Shown: piece by piece, positions 62,215 through 64,000 of the stretch
Layout: each line of letters begins with the position of its first letter
How positions within the stretch are numbered: the first letter of the stretch is position 1
Source: Girardinichthys multiradiatus
Lineage: Eukaryota; Chordata; Actinopteri; Cyprinodontiformes; Goodeidae
Length of the DNA: 64,000 nt
Direction of reading: 5' to 3'
NCBI RefSeq assembly: GCF_021462225.1
Contig: NC_061817.1
Coordinates: 955,326 to 1,019,325 of the forward strand
The notes under the pieces: generated by a model
The model's input: only the letters and a program-made list of their open reading frames with translations
Database searches by the model: none
Told to the model about the DNA's origin: nothing
Position numbers and translations under genes: made by a program

Positions 62215-62578
62215 CTGCCAACACCTTTTCTATATCTGCTTCTTCTGTACAGGGTCGCAGGGGAGCTGATGCCTATCTGTGGTCTATGGGTGAGGTTGTA
62301 GACACCCTTGATAGGACGCCAGTTCATCGCAGGGAAACACAGAGACACACAGTACAAACAACCATACACACACACACACTTTGAGAGATTGGGAGACCAA
62401 TTAACCTACTAGTCATGCTTTTGGACAGTGGGAGGAAGCAGTAGTACCTGGAAAGAACCCACGCATTCACGGGGAGGACATGCAAACTCCATGCAGAAAG
62501 ACCCCTGTCCGGGAGTCAAACCCAGGACGTTCTTGCTTCAAGGAAACAGTGCTACTAAGTGCGCCACCGTGCAGCCCA
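62215..62578 (-). repeat. tRNA-derived SINE, minus orientation
   Basis: On the minus strand the head reads GGGCTGCACGGTGGCGCACT (box A region) and CTGGGTTTGACTCCCGGAC (box B region). The body on plus shows GCAAACTCCATGCAGAAAG, CCAATTAACCTACTAGTCA and GGACGCCAGTTCATCGCAG. This is a widespread fish SINE of about 360 bp. Confidence 0.8.
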
Positions 62579-64000
62579 CTTTTATTTATTTTATTATAAA
62601 TATTCAATTCTGAGTTGTTGTTTTTCTTTTTTTACCAATTTTGATTCAAGAAATTATTCATCAAAAAGTCCTACCAAATAATAAGGCAGACTGTATTTAT
62701 GCAAGGAACTGTAAATGGAGGTGGCCTGTGTTCTAGAAACAAGTCTGTCAGAGGGTTTAATTAGTTTTGCTTTCCATGAAGTTCTGAAATATAAAGTTTC
62801 ATTGCAACTGCCAAGCTCTTTTGTCTTCCTCCGCAGGTTCCTCCTTTGTGGTTCCTGTCATGGCTGTCTTATCCTCCCTGTGCCGGATGACAGCTGCTAG
62901 TTTGCAGAAAGCCTAAGATTTTCTAGTTGTGGGGAACATTCAACGCTGTCGGTGAGTTTATAGCTCTAAAAAAACCATCGACTGTTGAGTGTACCCTAAT
63001 AGCTGAGTTTACATCAGTTCGTGTGTTGGGTTGCACCCAGCAACTGCACCTGAAGAGCAGTCAGAGTTAACCTTTGCTTCCAAAGGTCTGACAGCTAAAA
63101 TTAGCTATGGCATTCTGTTGTGATGTGACAGTTTCATGCATGATACTTATTTACATGCAAAGCTAACATATTTTTTTATATCTCTTTTCTAGCTGTGTTT
63201 TGGCAATGATGATTCAGTGTGTTTTCTGGAATAAGTTTCTTTAACTGAGCGATTTGAGACCATTTTATATATTTCAGGTAACTATATAATTTATTTGGAA
63301 TTAAGTAGGATTTCATTATAATTCAGTATAATACTAGTCAATTTCATTACATTTAGTTTAGTTAATTTAGTACAATACAAATACATTTAGCATAATACAA
63401 TTCAGTTTTTTTTCCATTAGTTTATCTCATGGGACTTTCCAAGGCAAACCAGTTCAATTATTATTCAAATTTAGACAATATATTTGCGTCCAACTCCCTT
63501 ACATTTTTAGACCTAGACTTTCTTGGTTGTTCTGTTTAAATGTAGAACAAATTAACACGTTGAACGTCAAGCCTGGTAAGCCCATATGATCGACCCTTAC
63601 AACTGCAACAACATTTAGATATCAACAGACATCTTCATGTTGTTGATACTAAGGACTTAAAAAGGCTTTGGTGCAATTATGTTTTTCTTGATTTTCATGT
63701 TCAAAAGAGAATACCAGGCAGGTTTAACCAAAATACCCAAAGAAGGCTGTTATTACTGAAGGTAGGTTTTTGTAGACTTTGCCTTAACAATACATTGGAC
63801 TGTCTGCTATTGTAACAACCTTTCCCAGTGCAGGATTCCAGTTCACATTCATCGCTGTCGGTGGGTTTATGATGCCGTCAACTCGCTGGTGGATGAATGT
63901 CAGCTGTGTTCATGCATGACACATTTCCCTAATCTTTGTTCTCTGTATCAAAGAGTTTGCACATACAACATCAAATGTCTATTTTTAAAGTCACTGATTG
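62579..64000. other. Window end; possible noncoding exons
   Basis: CTTCCTCCGCAG at 62838 followed by 117 bases and CAACGCTGTCG|GTGAGTTTA at about 62953, and CCCAGTGCAG at 63833 followed by 26 bases and CATCGCTGTCG|GTGGGTTTA, look like two small exons with similar donors. Neither encodes a recognisable protein. The remainder is AT-rich. Confidence 0.2.

Noticed and set aside
62480..62578. A tRNA-like gene on the minus strand
   Set aside because: It is the head of a 360-bp tRNA-derived SINE; the box B text is altered (GGTTTGACTCC).

Overview
The window is vertebrate nuclear DNA, almost certainly from a teleost fish. The evidence is small exons with GT/AG introns, vertebrate gene orthologues, and dense teleost-type repeats: several Tc1/mariner elements, hAT elements, tRNA-derived SINEs, L2-, L1- and other LINEs, a Ty3/gypsy pol relic and an endogenous retrovirus relic. 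The species cannot be fixed from sequence alone; a percomorph is my guess. No operon, CRISPR array, bacterial defence system or other prokaryotic feature is present.

Three host genes are recognisable. The 3' end of METTL22 (lysine methyltransferase-like protein) runs on + from 3678 to 13750. YIPF2 (Golgi/endosomal Yip1-family membrane protein) lies on the minus strand at 18113-22656, and all eight coding exons can be placed with consistent phases, giving 305 aa. TIMM29 (mitochondrial TIM22-complex subunit) lies on + at 23760-26919 in two coding exons, giving 251 aa. YIPF2 and TIMM29 are head to head about 1.1 kb apart, as in mammals, and METTL22 converges on YIPF2. A fourth gene, which I do not recognise, is seen as two likely 3' coding exons (37856-40958).

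Region by region: 1-300, LINE endonuclease fragment. 300-3.7 kb, AT-rich with an L2-like fragment. 3.7-13.75 kb, METTL22 exons, with an antisense retrovirus relic in an 8 kb intron. 15.9-16.8 kb, Tc1 relic. 18.1-22.7 kb, YIPF2 with an L2-in-Tc1 nest in intron 6. 22.7-23.8 kb, divergent promoter with an L1-like fragment. 23.8-26.9 kb, TIMM29 with an apparently intact Tc1 in its intron. 30.3-31.9 kb, a second Tc1 copy in the opposite orientation. 34.2-37.65 kb, a deleted Tc1 derivative, a short tandem-repeat ORF, a SINE tail and a decayed DD36E Tc1. 37.9-41 kb, unknown gene with a 1.84 kb hAT element in its last exon. 42-44 kb, LINE with an inverted 5' segment next to a gypsy integrase relic. 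45.3-46.4 kb, L1-like relic. 46.9-48.2 kb, nearly complete DD36E Tc1. 48.2-49.4 kb, LINE with a foldback. 49.8-50.9 kb, SINE and LINE ORF1-like relic. 51.8-52.4 kb, possible 5' noncoding exon. 54.55-59.0 kb, LINE inside a Tc1 relic with a hAT MITE at its end. 59-64 kb, mostly anonymous, with one more Tc1 relic and one SINE.

The host genes are housekeeping genes in separate organelles and do not form a pathway. The most interesting signal is the hAT insertion in the last exon of the unknown gene, which leaves a perfect 8-bp target duplication and would replace the predicted C-terminus. I did not find a clearly new biological system.
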